Numbered from the stretch's first letter, positions 39,922-49,906 are shown. The stretch is DNA of 64,000 nt from Xanthobacteraceae bacterium (GCA_019635635.1 JAHBZB010000001.1:496001-560000); one strand, 5' to 3'. Numbers and translations: made by a program. Notes: a model not told the origin generated them from the letters alone.

Positions 39922-40775
39922 TGCACGGGTGCCGTGTCGCGACGGCGCTCCTGCAGGAGCGCGATCACCGCGGCCGCGGTTTCCTCGATCGAGCGGCGGG
40001 TGACGTCGATGATCGGCCAGTTATGGCGCGCGCAGAGTTTTTTCGAATGCGCGATCTCGTCGCTCACCGAATGGCGATCGACGTAATTCGAGTCCGACTG
40101 ATTGGCGTTGAGACCGAGCAGCCGGTTCTGGCGGATCTGCACGATCCGCTCCGGGCTTGCGATCAAGCCGACGACGAGGGGTTTGCGGATACGTTCGAGT
40201 TCGCCCGGCGGCTCGATGCCCGGCACCAGCGGTACGTTCGCAGCCTTGATGCCGCGATTGGCGAGATAGATGCTCGTCGGCGTTTTCGAGGTGCGGGAAA
40301 TGCCGACCAGCACCACGTCGGCATCGTCGAGATTCTCGGTATGCTGGCCGTCGTCGTGCATCAAAGTGTAGTTCAGCGCGTCGATCCGGCGGAAATATTC
40401 GGCATTGAGCATGTGCTGGCCGCCGACGCGCGGCGTAGTTTCGGTGCCGAGATAAGACGCGAAAAGACTGAGTACCGGATTCAAAATAGAGAGGCAGGGA
40501 ATGCCTTTCTCTTTGCAGTGATCCTCGAGCCGCCCGGTCAGCACGGGATCGACCAACGTATAGAGAACAATGCCGGGATTGGCCTCGATGTCGATCAGCA
40601 CCGGGTCGAGCTGCTTCACGTTGCGGATCAGCGGGTACACATGCTCGATCGGCGAAACGGTCGAATATTGCGCGCAAGCCGCGCGGCCGACCGCGAGCAG
40701 CGTTTCGCCGGTCGCGTCCGAGACGAGATGCAGATGGAAATAGCTTTCCGTCTTCGGCAACGGCGGAACATCCAT
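39918..40775 (-). CDS. ppsR: PEP synthase / PPDK regulatory protein (kinase-pyrophosphorylase, DUF299)
   Basis: A bifunctional serine/threonine kinase and pyrophosphorylase that switches pyruvate phosphate dikinase or PEP synthase off and on. [14 protein letters not shown] opens the domain, and the P-loop-like [18 protein letters not shown] near residue 150 and [13 protein letters not shown] near residue 215 are typical. It has 285 residues from ATG 40773-40775; the alternative ATG ten codons upstream has no support. It is the first gene of its operon and borders the probable replication origin. Confidence 0.93.
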   Translation of the reverse strand: MDVPPLPKTESYFHLHLVSDATGETLLAVGRAACAQYSTVSPIEHVYPLIRNVKQLDPVLIDIEANPGIVLYTLVDPVLTGRLEDHCKEKGIPCLSILNPVLSLFASYLGTETTPRVGGQHMLNAEYFRRIDALNYTLMHDDGQHTENLDDADVVLVGISRTSKTPTSIYLANRGIKAANVPLVPGIEPPGELERIRKPLVVGLIASPERIVQIRQNRLLGLNANQSDSNYVDRHSVSDEIAHSKKLCARHNWPIIDVTRRSIEETAAAVIALLQERRRDTAPVQ

Positions 40776-40892
40776 GGAACTGTGAACTGCTGGGGAGAAG
40801 GCCACGCAAAACGAGCCCGCGCAAGGGTGGCCGGGGATAACGGCTGGAATCGTCCAGAATCCTGCCGGAGCGGTCCGAAAGATCGCGTCGTT

Positions 40893-40901
40893 TGTGAATA
40901 A
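40893..40901 (-). other. DnaA box TTATTCACA
   Basis: The minus strand reads TTATTCACA, a full match to the R-type consensus TTATNCACA. Weaker relatives on the same strand are CTGTCCACA at 40956-40964 (two differences from TTATCCACA) and TTATCCCCG at 40832-40840 (two differences). Confidence 0.7.
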
Positions 40902-40997
40902 TGAGAAGAACTCAGAAATCGTTTTGAACGCTGGCGTCCTGCAGCTTGTGAATTTTGTGGACAGCGTGAAACGTGGAGTGTGTCGTGAGGAGAAAAC

Positions 40998-41006
40998 TTG
41001 TCCACG
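40998..41006 (+). other. Weak DnaA-like box TTGTCCACG
   Basis: TTGTCCACG differs from TTATCCACA at two positions. It lies 33 bases after the inverted box at 40956-40964 and 14 bases before the AT-rich stretch that starts at 41021, the position expected of DnaA sites next to an unwinding element. Confidence 0.45.
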
Positions 41007-41036
41007 GACTCAAGGGGTCAAACAGACTCTAAATAA

Positions 41037-41060
41037 GATTCTAGAAAGGATTCTAGTAAG
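41037..41060 (+). repeat. 12-bp tandem repeat in AT-rich core of the origin
   Basis: GATTCTAGAAAG (41037-41048) is followed at once by GATTCTAGTAAG (41049-41060), with one difference. Each copy begins with a GATTC (GANTC) methylation site. The repeat lies in the most AT-rich 50 bases of the region and is the best candidate for the DNA unwinding element. Confidence 0.75.
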
Positions 41061-41427
41061 GAAGGGATAAGTCGAGAGGGCAGTGATCGGTTCCTCGCAT
41101 TCAGTTCGAGTCTAGCTCGATAGGGATGAGATTGAGATCGGAGGAGGCTGTTGCGTTTTTCGCGCCCCGAAGTTGGGTTTGTGAGTCGCCGCCGGTCGAA
41201 GTGAGCGACAGCGTGAAGGCGGTCGTTGACCGCAGCACAGTAGCTTCGGGCTCTACCAACAATCATGTGAGCAGCGGGGAAAACCGGAATAGGCAAGGAA
41301 TTGCCTGTGCTTCGATAGTAGCGTCCGGTGGACAGGCCTTGGATCAAGGCTCGAGCCCGGGATTCGGCGAGGCGTCGGCAGCCATAATCCCCCAATCCGG
41401 TAGGTGAAGCCGATTTAATCCGGTCAG

Positions 41428-41476
41428 GCTTGCCTCGCCGCCCCGTTTTTCCTATTTTCCCGCTGCCTTCCTTCCA
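41428..41476 (+). promoter_or_regulatory. Pyrimidine-rich, G-poor tract in the rho leader (rut-like)
   Basis: From about 41428 to 41476 the plus strand is almost all C and T with few G. A second C-rich tract occurs at about 41540-41580. Rho binds such C-rich, unstructured RNA, and rho genes are known to limit their own expression by Rho-dependent termination in the leader. Use as a rut site is inference. Confidence 0.4.
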
Positions 41477-41638
41477 ATGCAGGCATCGACCGCGGTTCGC
41501 CGAGAGCGTTTTCGTATCGGCAGCGGCTCCGGGCTTTCAGCCTTCCTCCCTAAGCCCGAAAGACCTGCACCTCCCCTCTGCAAAGACCGTGGCGGCGGTT
41601 TCCGCCAAGTAATTGGACTAAGACAAGGACTATCCCCA

Positions 41639-42904
41639 ATGCGGGAAATCAAACTTCAAGAACTCAAAGCGAAATCCCCGGTCGAGCTGATTGCAGTGGC
41701 CGAGGAGCTCCAGGTCGAAAACGCGAGCACACTGCGGAAGCAGGAACTGATGTTCGCGATTCTCAAGCAATACGCCGCCAAGGAAGTCGACATCGTCGGC
41801 GAAGGGGTCGTGGAAGTGTTGCCGGACGGCTTCGGCTTTCTGCGCTCGCCGGACGCGAATTATCTCGCGGGTCCGGACGATATCTACATCTCGCCGTCGC
41901 AGATCCGCCGCTTCTCGCTGCGTTCGGGCGATACGGTCGAAGGACACATCCGTTCGCCGAAAGACGGCGAGCGCTACTTCGCGCTCCTCAAGGTCAACAC
42001 GATCAATTTCGAGGACCCGGAGAAGATCAAGCACAAGGTCCACTTCGACAACCTCACCCCGCTCTATCCCGACGAGCGGATCAAGATGGAAATCGAAGAC
42101 CCGACGCGGAAAGACAATTCCTCGCGCATCATCGACATCGTGGCGCCGCTCGGTAAAGGCCAGCGAGGGCTGATCGTGGCGCCGCCGCGCACCGGTAAAA
42201 CCGTTCTCCTCCAGAACATCGCGCACTCGATCACGGCCAATCATCCGGAGTGCTATCTGATCGTTCTTCTGATCGACGAACGTCCGGAAGAAGTGACCGA
42301 CATGCAGCGCTCGGTGAAGGGCGAGGTCGTTTCCTCGACCTTCGACGAGCCGGCGTCGCGCCACGTCGCGGTCGCGGAAATGGTGATCGAAAAGGCGAAG
42401 CGCTTGGTCGAACACGGCCGTGACGTCGTGATCCTACTGGATTCGATCACGCGCTTGGGCCGCGCCTACAACACCGTCGTCCCGTCGTCGGGCAAGGTGC
42501 TGACGGGCGGTGTCGATGCCAACGCGCTCCAGCGCCCGAAACGCTTCTTCGGTGCTGCGCGTAACATCGAGGAAGGCGGCTCGCTGACCATCATCGCGAC
42601 CGCGCTGATCGATACCGGCTCGCGCATGGACGAAGTCATCTTCGAGGAATTCAAGGGCACCGGTAACTCGGAAATCATCCTCGACCGCAAGGTCTCGGAC
42701 AAGCGCGTGTTCCCGGCAATGGACATCACCCGCTCCGGCACCCGCAAGGAAGAACTTCTGGTGCCGCCGGATCAGCTCAAGAAGATGTACGTGCTTCGCC
42801 GCATCCTCAACCCGATGGGCACGGTCGATGCGATCGAATTCCTGATCGACAAGCTGAAGCAGACCAAGAACAACGCGGAATTCTTCGAGAGCATGAATAC
42901 CTGA
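41639..42904 (+). CDS. rho: Transcription termination factor Rho
   Basis: A hexameric RNA helicase that ends transcription at Rho-dependent terminators. The N-terminal Rho_N helix bundle ([20 protein letters not shown]) and the cold-shock-like RNA-binding domain ([16 protein letters not shown]) come first. The ATPase has Walker A in [16 protein letters not shown] near residue 180, and [16 protein letters not shown]. It has 421 residues, a compact form without insertions. It starts at ATG 41639, after a long leader, and ends in an intrinsic terminator. Confidence 0.97.
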   Translation: MREIKLQELKAKSPVELIAVAEELQVENASTLRKQELMFAILKQYAAKEVDIVGEGVVEVLPDGFGFLRSPDANYLAGPDDIYISPSQIRRFSLRSGDTVEGHIRSPKDGERYFALLKVNTINFEDPEKIKHKVHFDNLTPLYPDERIKMEIEDPTRKDNSSRIIDIVAPLGKGQRGLIVAPPRTGKTVLLQNIAHSITANHPECYLIVLLIDERPEEVTDMQRSVKGEVVSSTFDEPASRHVAVAEMVIEKAKRLVEHGRDVVILLDSITRLGRAYNTVVPSSGKVLTGGVDANALQRPKRFFGAARNIEEGGSLTIIATALIDTGSRMDEVIFEEFKGTGNSEIILDRKVSDKRVFPAMDITRSGTRKEELLVPPDQLKKMYVLRRILNPMGTVDAIEFLIDKLKQTKNNAEFFESMNT

Positions 42905-42922
42905 GCGCTCGAAGCCGCAAAG

Positions 42923-42955
42923 AAAAAGCCCGGTGGCGACACCGGGCTTTTTTAT
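42923..42955 (+). terminator. Intrinsic terminator after rho
   Basis: A perfect 10-bp stem (42926-42935 with 42940-42949, AAGCCCGGTG) with a GCGA loop is followed by TTTTATT. The A-run on the left also allows it to work for the converging gene. It is the clearest intrinsic terminator in the window. Confidence 0.93.
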
Positions 42956-42974
42956 TGGCTGCGCCGCGCGCGGC

Positions 42975-43841
42975 CTACGCCGGCGCGACGTTCCGCCTCG
43001 AAACATAGACCGCAAACAGGGTCGCCGTCAGATACATGCAGAGCGTGTAGATGCCGGGCACGAGCGACGCCGCCGGATTGTTCAGCACGTTCAGCGCGAC
43101 ATAAATCGCAAGTGCGGTGTTGTGAATCCCGATTTCCATGGTGATCGCGATCGCCTGCCGCTCGGGGAGCCTGAGTGCAAGCGGCGCGAGATAGCCGGTC
43201 AGCATGCTCACGACATTGAAGAGCAGGCATGCGAGACCGACCGCGACGATGCTGTCCAAGAGTTTTGCCCGCTCGATATAGATCGCGGCCAGAATCAGGA
43301 CCGTCAGGATCAGGATCGAGAACAGCTTGATCGGCTTTTCCATCCGTTGCGCGAAGCCCGGCGCGCGGGCGCGGACGAACATGCCGATCAGGACCGGCAC
43401 CAGGATGATCGCCGCGACCTCGATGATCTTGCGGTGCGGGGGCGGCACGTACTGGCCGGCGCCGAAGAAATATTCGAGCGCGAGATTGACAATGATCGGG
43501 AGCGTGAGGAGCGCGAGTACGCTGTTCACGGCCGTCAGCGTGATGTTCAGCGCGACGTCGCCCTTGGCGAGATGACTATAGATGTTAGCGGTTGCCCCGC
43601 CGGGCGCGGCTGCGACCAGCATCAGCCCTAGCGCATGGTTCGGGGAAAGCTTGAGCGCCACCGCGATCAGGAGCGCCGCGAACGGCAGAAGCACGATCTG
43701 GAGGAACAGCCCGCCACCGACCGCAAGCGGATAACGCGCGACACGCTTGAAGTCCTCGACCGTAAGACTGAGGCCGAGGCCGAACATGATGATGCCGATG
43801 GAAAGCGGCAACAGCAGGTCGGTGAGGATGGATGCTTGCAT
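42975..43841 (-). CDS. Bile acid:sodium symporter family transporter (BASS)
   Basis: 288 residues with about nine or ten membrane spans. Family features are GIIMFGLGLSLTVEDFKRV near residue 16, the AAPGGATANIYSHLAKGDVALNI crossing motif near residue 79, and TMEIGIHNTALAIYVALN near residue 234. BASS proteins move organic anions (pyruvate, pantothenate, keto acids) with sodium; the substrate here is unknown. It stands alone, facing rho across the terminator. Confidence 0.88.
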   Translation of the reverse strand: MQASILTDLLLPLSIGIIMFGLGLSLTVEDFKRVARYPLAVGGGLFLQIVLLPFAALLIAVALKLSPNHALGLMLVAAAPGGATANIYSHLAKGDVALNITLTAVNSVLALLTLPIIVNLALEYFFGAGQYVPPPHRKIIEVAAIILVPVLIGMFVRARAPGFAQRMEKPIKLFSILILTVLILAAIYIERAKLLDSIVAVGLACLLFNVVSMLTGYLAPLALRLPERQAIAITMEIGIHNTALAIYVALNVLNNPAASLVPGIYTLCMYLTATLFAVYVSRRNVAPA

Positions 43842-43923
43842 GGCCGTTCGCCCCCGCGAATTTTCTTCGTTGGCGGCAAGCTATGGAATGCGCGCATGCT
43901 TCGCAATCCGCAGCGCAGCAGGA

Positions 43924-45945
43924 TTAGTTCGCGAGCGCGTCCGCAAGCTTTGCCGGATCGGCGATCGGCAGCGAGCAGACTTGCCCGCGGCAGACGAAAG
44001 CCGCGCCCTCGCCACTCACGGCGGCGAGCTTTTCCCGCGCGGGATGACCGGCAGGAAGCGCGGACTCGTCGGGCGCGCGCAAGAGCGTGCTTGCAAGGAA
44101 GGATTGTGCGAGCGCGGCCTTGGCAAATTCGCCGGCTCGGGCGCCGGTGACGACGATTTCATTGAGGCGGAGCCGGGTGTCGAGCGCGGCTAATAACGCC
44201 GCGTGACCGAAAAGGTTCGCGGCTGCGAGCGGCAGCACGCCCTCGAACAGCCGGTCGGCTTTTTCGGTATAGGAATATTGTCCTGTAAGCGCCGCGAGCC
44301 GTGCGAGGTTCTGCGCCATCCAGGCATGCGGGTTCGGGATCGCATCGTCGCGCGTCGAGTGCGGCCGCAGGATCAGTTCGCCGCCGTCATCGGCGGTGAG
44401 AAAATATCCGCCGGTTTCCGGGTTTGCATGATGGGCCTCGAGCAGGTGCTCCCACTTGATCGCGCGGTCGAGATATTTTTTCTCGCCGGTCGCGCGATGC
44501 AGCGCGAGGGCGGCGCGGATCATGGAGCCGTAGTCGGAGGACAATCCGGGAAAGAGCAATCCGCCCGCGCGCCATGAATGGCCGAGTCGGCTATTCTTCG
44601 TCATCGAGTCGGAGACGAAACGGAAAGCGCGCGCGCCGAGTTCGATCCATGCCGCTTCGCTAAACAGCGCGCCGGCGTTGGCGAGTGCCGCGCACATCAA
44701 TCCGTTCCAGTCGGCGAGCACCTTGTCGTCGAGTCCTGGCCGGACTCGTTCTGCGCGAGCGTCCAGAAGTTTCGCGCGCAAGGGCGCAAGCCGCACCTCG
44801 TCTTCGGCGCTCGCGCTTCCGGAGAGCAAGCGGTTCGGAATGTTGTGGCCTTCGAAGTTGCCGTCGCGGGTGAGGTCGTAGGCTTTCGCGAAGAAGGCGG
44901 CATCGTCCGCGCCGAGCACGCGCGCTACCTCGTCGAGCGACCAGACGTAGAACTTGCCCTCCTCGCCTTCGGAGTCGGCGTCGAGACTGGACGCGAAGCC
45001 GCCGCCTTCGACGATCATCTCGCGGGTCAGCCATTCGACCGTCTCGTGCGCGCGGCGGCGGAACAGATCGTCGCCGGTCTTCTTCCAGGCCAGCGCCAAT
45101 AGTTCGAGCAATTGCGCGTTGTCATAGAGCATCTTCTCGAAGTGCGGCACGAGCCAACGGTCGTCGACCGAGTAGCGCGCGAAGCCGCCGCCGAGATGGT
45201 CGTAGATGCCGCCCTCGCACATGTTGCGAAGTGCGACGAGCACAGCGTCGAAGAACGATTCGGATCCGGTTCTTTCCCCTGCCCGCCACAGCATTTCGAG
45301 AATCGCGCTTTGCGGAAATTTCGGCGCGCCACGGATGCCGCCCTTTTCCATGTCGAGCAGATTCAAAAACTGGTTCGCGAGCTGGTTCAGCTCCTCAACG
45401 CCGATCGTCACTTTGCCCGCCGGCCGGGCCTTCTGGCGGAGGGCGGCGATGAGCGCGTCGCGGTTCTTGCCGACCTTCTCCGGCTCCTCGCGATAGATGC
45501 GCGAGAGTTCGCGGAGCACATCCGTGAAGCCGGGGCGGCCGTATTGCGCGGTCTTCGGAAAATACGTGCCGCCCCAGAACGGCTTGCCGTCGGCATCGAG
45601 AAACATGGTCAGCGGCCAGCCGCCCTGCTCGCCGAGATGCTGGAGCGCGCTCATGTAGATCTCATCGACCTCAGGCCGCTCTTCGCGGTCGACTTTGATG
45701 TTCACGAAGAGATCGTTCATCACGGCGGCCGTGGCGGCGTCCTCGAAGCTCTCGTGCGCCATGACGTGGCACCAGTGACAGGCGGCATAGCCGATGGAGA
45801 GCAGGACGGGCTTGTTCGCGCGCCTGGCCTCTGCGAAGGCTTCCGGAGACCACGGCCACCAGTGCACCGGGTTATCCTTGTGCTGGATGAGGTAAGGGCT
45901 GGTTTCGTTGGCCAGCCGGTTTTGCGCGAGGCTGTTTTCGGACAT
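43924..45945 (-). CDS. DUF255 thioredoxin-domain protein (YyaL/SPATA20 family)
   Basis: 673 residues. The N-terminal thioredoxin-like domain has [21 protein letters not shown] near residue 8 and the redox-like motif [18 protein letters not shown] near residue 52. The rest is an alpha/alpha-barrel (glycosidase-like) region with [29 protein letters not shown] near residue 240. The family is widespread but its reaction is not established. The ATG at 45943-45945 is preferred over one five codons upstream. It diverges from mnmE with 36 bp between starts. Confidence 0.9.
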   Translation of the reverse strand: MSENSLAQNRLANETSPYLIQHKDNPVHWWPWSPEAFAEARRANKPVLLSIGYAACHWCHVMAHESFEDAATAAVMNDLFVNIKVDREERPEVDEIYMSALQHLGEQGGWPLTMFLDADGKPFWGGTYFPKTAQYGRPGFTDVLRELSRIYREEPEKVGKNRDALIAALRQKARPAGKVTIGVEELNQLANQFLNLLDMEKGGIRGAPKFPQSAILEMLWRAGERTGSESFFDAVLVALRNMCEGGIYDHLGGGFARYSVDDRWLVPHFEKMLYDNAQLLELLALAWKKTGDDLFRRRAHETVEWLTREMIVEGGGFASSLDADSEGEEGKFYVWSLDEVARVLGADDAAFFAKAYDLTRDGNFEGHNIPNRLLSGSASAEDEVRLAPLRAKLLDARAERVRPGLDDKVLADWNGLMCAALANAGALFSEAAWIELGARAFRFVSDSMTKNSRLGHSWRAGGLLFPGLSSDYGSMIRAALALHRATGEKKYLDRAIKWEHLLEAHHANPETGGYFLTADDGGELILRPHSTRDDAIPNPHAWMAQNLARLAALTGQYSYTEKADRLFEGVLPLAAANLFGHAALLAALDTRLRLNEIVVTGARAGEFAKAALAQSFLASTLLRAPDESALPAGHPAREKLAAVSGEGAAFVCRGQVCSLPIADPAKLADALAN

Positions 45946-45981
45946 GCGATGGTCTAACACGATGCTCCAGAGAGTGTTCGC

Positions 45982-47310
45982 ATGAGCGACGACACGATCT
46001 TTGCGCTCTCGTCGGGTCGGCTGCCGGCGGCGATTGCGGTCGTAAGAATCAGCGGAGCCAATGCTCGAGTCGGACTCGAAACATTCGGCGTGAAGTTGCC
46101 TGAGCCGCGCCGCGCGGCGCGCGCGAAACTGATCGACCCTGATTCACGTGAAACAGTCGACGATGCGCTGGCGCTCTGGTTTCAGGGCCCGAAAAGCGAG
46201 ACCGGCGAGGACATGGTCGAGCTGCATCTGCATGGCGGCCGCGCGATCCTGGCGCGCGTGTTTGCGGTGCTCGGCGCCCTACCCGGCTTTCGGCCCGCGG
46301 AGGCTGGCGAGTTCACGAAGCGTGCGGTTTTGAACGGCAAGATGGATCTTTCGCACGCCGAAGGGCTTGGCGATCTGGTCGTTGCCGAGACGGAAGCGCA
46401 GCGCCGTCAGGCGATGCACCAGTATCAGGGCGCGCTTTCGAAGCAGGTCGAAGCCTGGCGCGAGCTGCTGGTCGAAGCCATGGCGCTGATCGAAGCCAAT
46501 CTCGATTTCGCCGACGAAGCCGATGTGCCGGAGAATCTCTTGCCTCCCGCCGCTCGAGTCGCATCCGAAATGTTGTCGGAGATCGAGGCGGCGCTTTCGG
46601 ATGCGCGGCGCGGCGAGCGGCTGCGGGAAGGTTTTGCGGTCGCGATTGCAGGCGCGCCGAATGCCGGAAAATCGACGCTGCTGAATGCGCTGGCACAGCG
46701 CGACGTGGCGATTGTCTCCGACATTCCCGGCACCACGCGCGATGCGATCGAAGTCGCGCTGGACCTTTCCGGTGTGCCGGTGGTGCTGATCGATACGGCC
46801 GGAATTCGCGAAACCTCTGATCCGGTCGAGCAGGAAGGCGTGCGGCGTGCGATGGCGCGGGCGGAGGCCGCCGATCTTGTGCTGTTGCTGGAGCCTGCGG
46901 GCGGCGCTTCGATTTGCCTGCCGACCCAGCCGCATCAGACGCTTTGGAAAATCCAAACCAAATCAGACCTGATCGATTCAGACTCGAAACAATCGTTGAA
47001 TCGAAACGAGACTCTCGCGATTTCCGCAAAAACAGGCGCGGGCATCGACGAGCTTTTGCGCCGACTCGCGAAGGAAGCGGAGCGTTTCGCAGGCGAGCCC
47101 GCGCTGGTCACGCGCGAGCGCCAGCGCGTTGCGCTGCGCGAAGCGTCGGCGCGAATTTCGTCCGCGCTTTCGCTGGCGAAGCCGGGGCAGGAAGAACTGT
47201 TCGCGGAAGAACTGCGGCTTGCCGCGCGCTCGCTCGGACGCATCACCGGCCGGGTCGATGTCGAAGACGTGCTCGATAAAATTTTCAGTTCTTTCTGTAT
47301 TGGTAAATGA
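45982..47310 (+). CDS. mnmE: tRNA uridine-5-carboxymethylaminomethyl modification GTPase MnmE
   Basis: With MnmG it modifies U34 of certain tRNAs. The N-terminal folate-binding domain starts [22 protein letters not shown]. The inserted G domain has [14 protein letters not shown] near residue 222, [11 protein letters not shown] and DTAGIRE. The C terminus ends FCIGK with the catalytic Cys439. It has 442 residues. A near-perfect parS lies inside it. The next gene is its partner mnmG. Confidence 0.97.
   Translation: MSDDTIFALSSGRLPAAIAVVRISGANARVGLETFGVKLPEPRRAARAKLIDPDSRETVDDALALWFQGPKSETGEDMVELHLHGGRAILARVFAVLGALPGFRPAEAGEFTKRAVLNGKMDLSHAEGLGDLVVAETEAQRRQAMHQYQGALSKQVEAWRELLVEAMALIEANLDFADEADVPENLLPPAARVASEMLSEIEAALSDARRGERLREGFAVAIAGAPNAGKSTLLNALAQRDVAIVSDIPGTTRDAIEVALDLSGVPVVLIDTAGIRETSDPVEQEGVRRAMARAEAADLVLLLEPAGGASICLPTQPHQTLWKIQTKSDLIDSDSKQSLNRNETLAISAKTGAGIDELLRRLAKEAERFAGEPALVTRERQRVALREASARISSALSLAKPGQEELFAEELRLAARSLGRITGRVDVEDVLDKIFSSFCIGK
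46140..46155. other. parS: parS site (15/16), inside mnmE
   Basis: TGATTCACGTGAAACA differs from the ParB-binding consensus TGTTTCACGTGAAACA by one base at position 3. It is encoded within mnmE (the segment reading DSRETVD). Confidence 0.8.
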
Positions 47311-47344
47311 AAGGTTAACGCGGCCGCGAAGCGCGGATCGCGGG

Positions 47345-47360
47345 TGTTTCACGTGAAACA
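47345..47360. other. parS: parS site (perfect), between mnmE and mnmG
   Basis: TGTTTCACGTGAAACA is an exact palindromic match to the bacterial centromere consensus bound by ParB. It lies in the short gap before mnmG and about 3.4 kb from parB. Confidence 0.95.
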
Positions 47361-47402
47361 CGCCTTTGACGAGTCCCTGATCCGCGCTAGAGGACTCGCG
47401 CT

Positions 47403-49253
47403 ATGCAGACATTCGACGTCATCGTTGTGGGTGGTGGACACGCCGGCTCCGAAGCCGCGGCTGCATCCGCGCGCATGGGCGCGAATACCGCGCTCATCAC
47501 ACACCAATTCGCGACCGTCGGCGCGATGTCCTGCAATCCTGCGATCGGGGGTCTCGGCAAAGGCCATCTCGTGCGCGAGGTCGATGCGCTCGATGGTTTG
47601 ATGGGGCGCGTGGCCGACGCCGCCGGAATCCAGTTTCGCGTGCTCAACAAACGCAAAGGTCCGGCGGTGCGCGGTCCCCGTGCACAGGCCGACCGCAAGC
47701 TCTATGCAGCGGCGATGCAGCGCGAACTTTCCGCGCAGAAGAATCTCACCATCATCGAAGGCGAGGCCGACGATCTGGTTCTCGCAAATGGAAAGATCGC
47801 CGGCGTGCGGCTCGGCGACGGGCGCGAGTTTGCCTGCGGCGCGGTGGTGCTCACGACCGGGACGTTCCTGCGCGGTCTGATCCATATCGGCGAACGGCAG
47901 ATCCCGGCCGGTCGTGTCGGCGAAGCGCCTGCGATGGGACTCTCGCGCACGCTTGCGGCTTTCGATATTTCGCTCGCGCGTCTGAAGACCGGGACGCCGC
48001 CGCGGCTCGACGGCAAGACCATCGACTGGGCCTCGCTCGAAATGCAGCCCGGCGACAATCCGCCGGAGCCGTTCTCGATGCTGACGACACGCATCGAAAA
48101 CGCCCAAGTCGAATGCGGAATCACACGCACGACCGAAGCGACCCACCAGGTCATTCGCGACAACATCCGTCGCTCGGCGATGTATTCGGGCCGCATCGAA
48201 AGCCGGGGTCCGCGCTATTGCCCGTCGATCGAGGACAAGATCGTGCGCTTCGGCGAGCGCGACGGGCACCAGATTTTTCTAGAGCCGGAAGGTCTCGACG
48301 ACGACACCGTTTATCCGAACGGCATTTCGACCTCGCTGCCCGAGGATGTGCAGGCGGCGCTGCTTGCGACGATCCCGGGGCTCGAGCGCGTGGTGATGAA
48401 GCGCTGCGGCTATGCGATCGAATACGATCATGTCGATCCGCGCGAACTCACGGCTTCGCTCGAGACCAAGAAAATTCCGGGGCTGTTTCTCGCGGGCCAG
48501 ATCAACGGCACCACCGGCTACGAGGAAGCCGCAGCGCAAGGCCTGGTCGCGGGTTTGAATGCCGCGTGCCGCGCCGGCGGTGGCGAGGCGATCACGTTCG
48601 ACCGGACCGAAGCGTATCTCGGCGTGATGATCGACGATCTGATCACACGGGGTGTCACCGAGCCCTATCGGATGTTCACCTCGCGCGCCGAATACCGGCT
48701 CGCGCTGCGCGCCGATAACGCCGACCAGCGGCTGACGGCAAAGGGCGAGGCGCTTGGCTGCGTCGGTACGGTTCGGGCGGCAGCCTTCGGCAAGAAGATC
48801 GCGGAGCTCAATGCGGCTCGCGCGGAAGCAAAGTCGGTTTCGGTTACGCCGAACGAGGGCGAGCGCTTCGGCATCGTGTTGAACCGCGACGGACAGCGTC
48901 GCACCGCGTTCGATCTTCTGTCCTATTCGCATGTCACGACCGAGCAGGTCGCGAAGATCTGGCCCGGGCTTTCCGCACTCGACCCGAAGATCGCCGAGCA
49001 GCTCGAGATCGATGCGAAGTATTCGGTCTATCTCGACCGCCAGCGCGAGGACGCCGAGCGTTTCCGCCGCGACGAAGCAATGAGCCTTCCGGACGCGATG
49101 GATTTCGATGCGATCCCGGGGCTCTCGAACGAACTTCGCGCGAAGCTCTCGACTGTGCGGCCGAAGACACTCGGTCACGCCAACCGCATCGAGGGCATGA
49201 CGCCGGCAGCGCTCGGGTTGCTTGCGCTGCATGCGCGCCGCAAAGCCGGATGA
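47403..49253 (+). CDS. mnmG: tRNA uridine-5-carboxymethylaminomethyl modification enzyme MnmG (GidA)
   Basis: The FAD-dependent partner of MnmE in U34 modification. [16 protein letters not shown] holds the FAD loop (Gly10-Gly15). [21 protein letters not shown] near residue 158, [14 protein letters not shown] near residue 338, [20 protein letters not shown] near residue 361 and [16 protein letters not shown] near residue 427 are diagnostic. It has 616 residues. It overlaps rsmG by four bases (ATGA). Confidence 0.97.
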   Translation: MQTFDVIVVGGGHAGSEAAAASARMGANTALITHQFATVGAMSCNPAIGGLGKGHLVREVDALDGLMGRVADAAGIQFRVLNKRKGPAVRGPRAQADRKLYAAAMQRELSAQKNLTIIEGEADDLVLANGKIAGVRLGDGREFACGAVVLTTGTFLRGLIHIGERQIPAGRVGEAPAMGLSRTLAAFDISLARLKTGTPPRLDGKTIDWASLEMQPGDNPPEPFSMLTTRIENAQVECGITRTTEATHQVIRDNIRRSAMYSGRIESRGPRYCPSIEDKIVRFGERDGHQIFLEPEGLDDDTVYPNGISTSLPEDVQAALLATIPGLERVVMKRCGYAIEYDHVDPRELTASLETKKIPGLFLAGQINGTTGYEEAAAQGLVAGLNAACRAGGGEAITFDRTEAYLGVMIDDLITRGVTEPYRMFTSRAEYRLALRADNADQRLTAKGEALGCVGTVRAAAFGKKIAELNAARAEAKSVSVTPNEGERFGIVLNRDGQRRTAFDLLSYSHVTTEQVAKIWPGLSALDPKIAEQLEIDAKYSVYLDRQREDAERFRRDEAMSLPDAMDFDAIPGLSNELRAKLSTVRPKTLGHANRIEGMTPAALGLLALHARRKAG

Positions 49254-49888
49254 TCGACGAGAAGCTGCTCGCGCAGGACCGCGAAAGCGCACTTCGAATC
49301 ACGCCCGTTTCACGTGAAACAGCGGAGCGGCTCGATCGCTTCGTCGCGCATTTCCTAAAGTGGCAGCAGGTCGTGCAGCTCGTTGCGCCTTCGACCCTGA
49401 ACACAGTTTGGACGCGCCATATCGCGGACAGTTTGCAGCTCTTGCCCGACATCGAAGACGTGAAAGAAATTGTGGATGTCGGGAGTGGCGGCGGCTTCCC
49501 CGGACTCGTGCTTGCGATCGCTTCGCCGGATAAAAAATTTCACCTGGTCGAGAGCGACACGCGAAAAGCATCTTTCCTTCGCGAAGCAGCGCGTATCGCC
49601 GACGCGCCACTGACGGTTTATGCCGAAAGGGTCGAGTCGGTTACGAAACGGATCGGCACAGGAATTCAAACGGTGACTGCGCGCGCCTTCGCGCCCTTGC
49701 CAAAACTGTTGGAGTTAACCGAAGACTTCTTGCGCGCGGGCGCGAAAGGAGTCTTTCTCAAATCCCAAGATATAGATGACGAATTGACTACAGCCGCTAA
49801 ATCTTGGAACGTTAACTATCAATTAAGGAACAGCCTGACCGATCCGCGTGGTAGAATCCTCCTGATCGACAAGGCATCGCGGCGCTAA
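49250..49888 (+). CDS. rsmG: 16S rRNA (guanine527-N7)-methyltransferase
   Basis: It methylates G527 of 16S rRNA; its loss gives low-level streptomycin resistance. The N-terminal [15 protein letters not shown] near residue 36 and the SAM loop [16 protein letters not shown] near residue 76 fit RsmG. A Lys-rich catalytic region and the [14 protein letters not shown] helix follow. It has 212 residues. A parS-like site lies inside its first 25 codons. The order mnmE-mnmG-rsmG-parA-parB is classic for origin-proximal regions. Confidence 0.95.
   Translation: MIDEKLLAQDRESALRITPVSRETAERLDRFVAHFLKWQQVVQLVAPSTLNTVWTRHIADSLQLLPDIEDVKEIVDVGSGGGFPGLVLAIASPDKKFHLVESDTRKASFLREAARIADAPLTVYAERVESVTKRIGTGIQTVTARAFAPLPKLLELTEDFLRAGAKGVFLKSQDIDDELTTAAKSWNVNYQLRNSLTDPRGRILLIDKASRR
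49306..49321. other. parS: parS site (15/16), inside rsmG
   Basis: CGTTTCACGTGAAACA differs from the consensus only at the first base. It is the third ParB-type site in 3.2 kb and lies 0.6 kb before parA. Confidence 0.85.
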
Positions 49889-49906
49889 CGCTTATTGGAT
49901 GCGGCC

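Larger units (their letters stand above)
40776..41638. other. Probable chromosomal replication origin (oriC), gene-free
   Basis: This 863-bp segment between ppsR (minus) and rho (plus) has no credible gene. It holds a perfect TTATNCACA DnaA box, weaker DnaA-like boxes, an AT-rich 12-bp tandem repeat, and nine GANTC sites, eight of them in 40847-41187, several times the chance expectation. By hand count 41021-41070 is 32% GC and 40981-41100 is 46%, far below the coding regions. Genes run away from it on both sides, and parS sites and parAB lie 5-11 kb away. In related genera oriC sits at this locus, beside hemE. Function is inferred; the motifs are seen. Confidence 0.72.

Noticed and set aside
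41126-41612. Short open frames in the ppsR-rho gap, including one that could be a rho leader peptide
   Set aside because: No family pattern, no ribosome-binding site, and Arg/Ser/Pro-rich composition typical of chance frames. A leader peptide cannot be excluded but is not supported.
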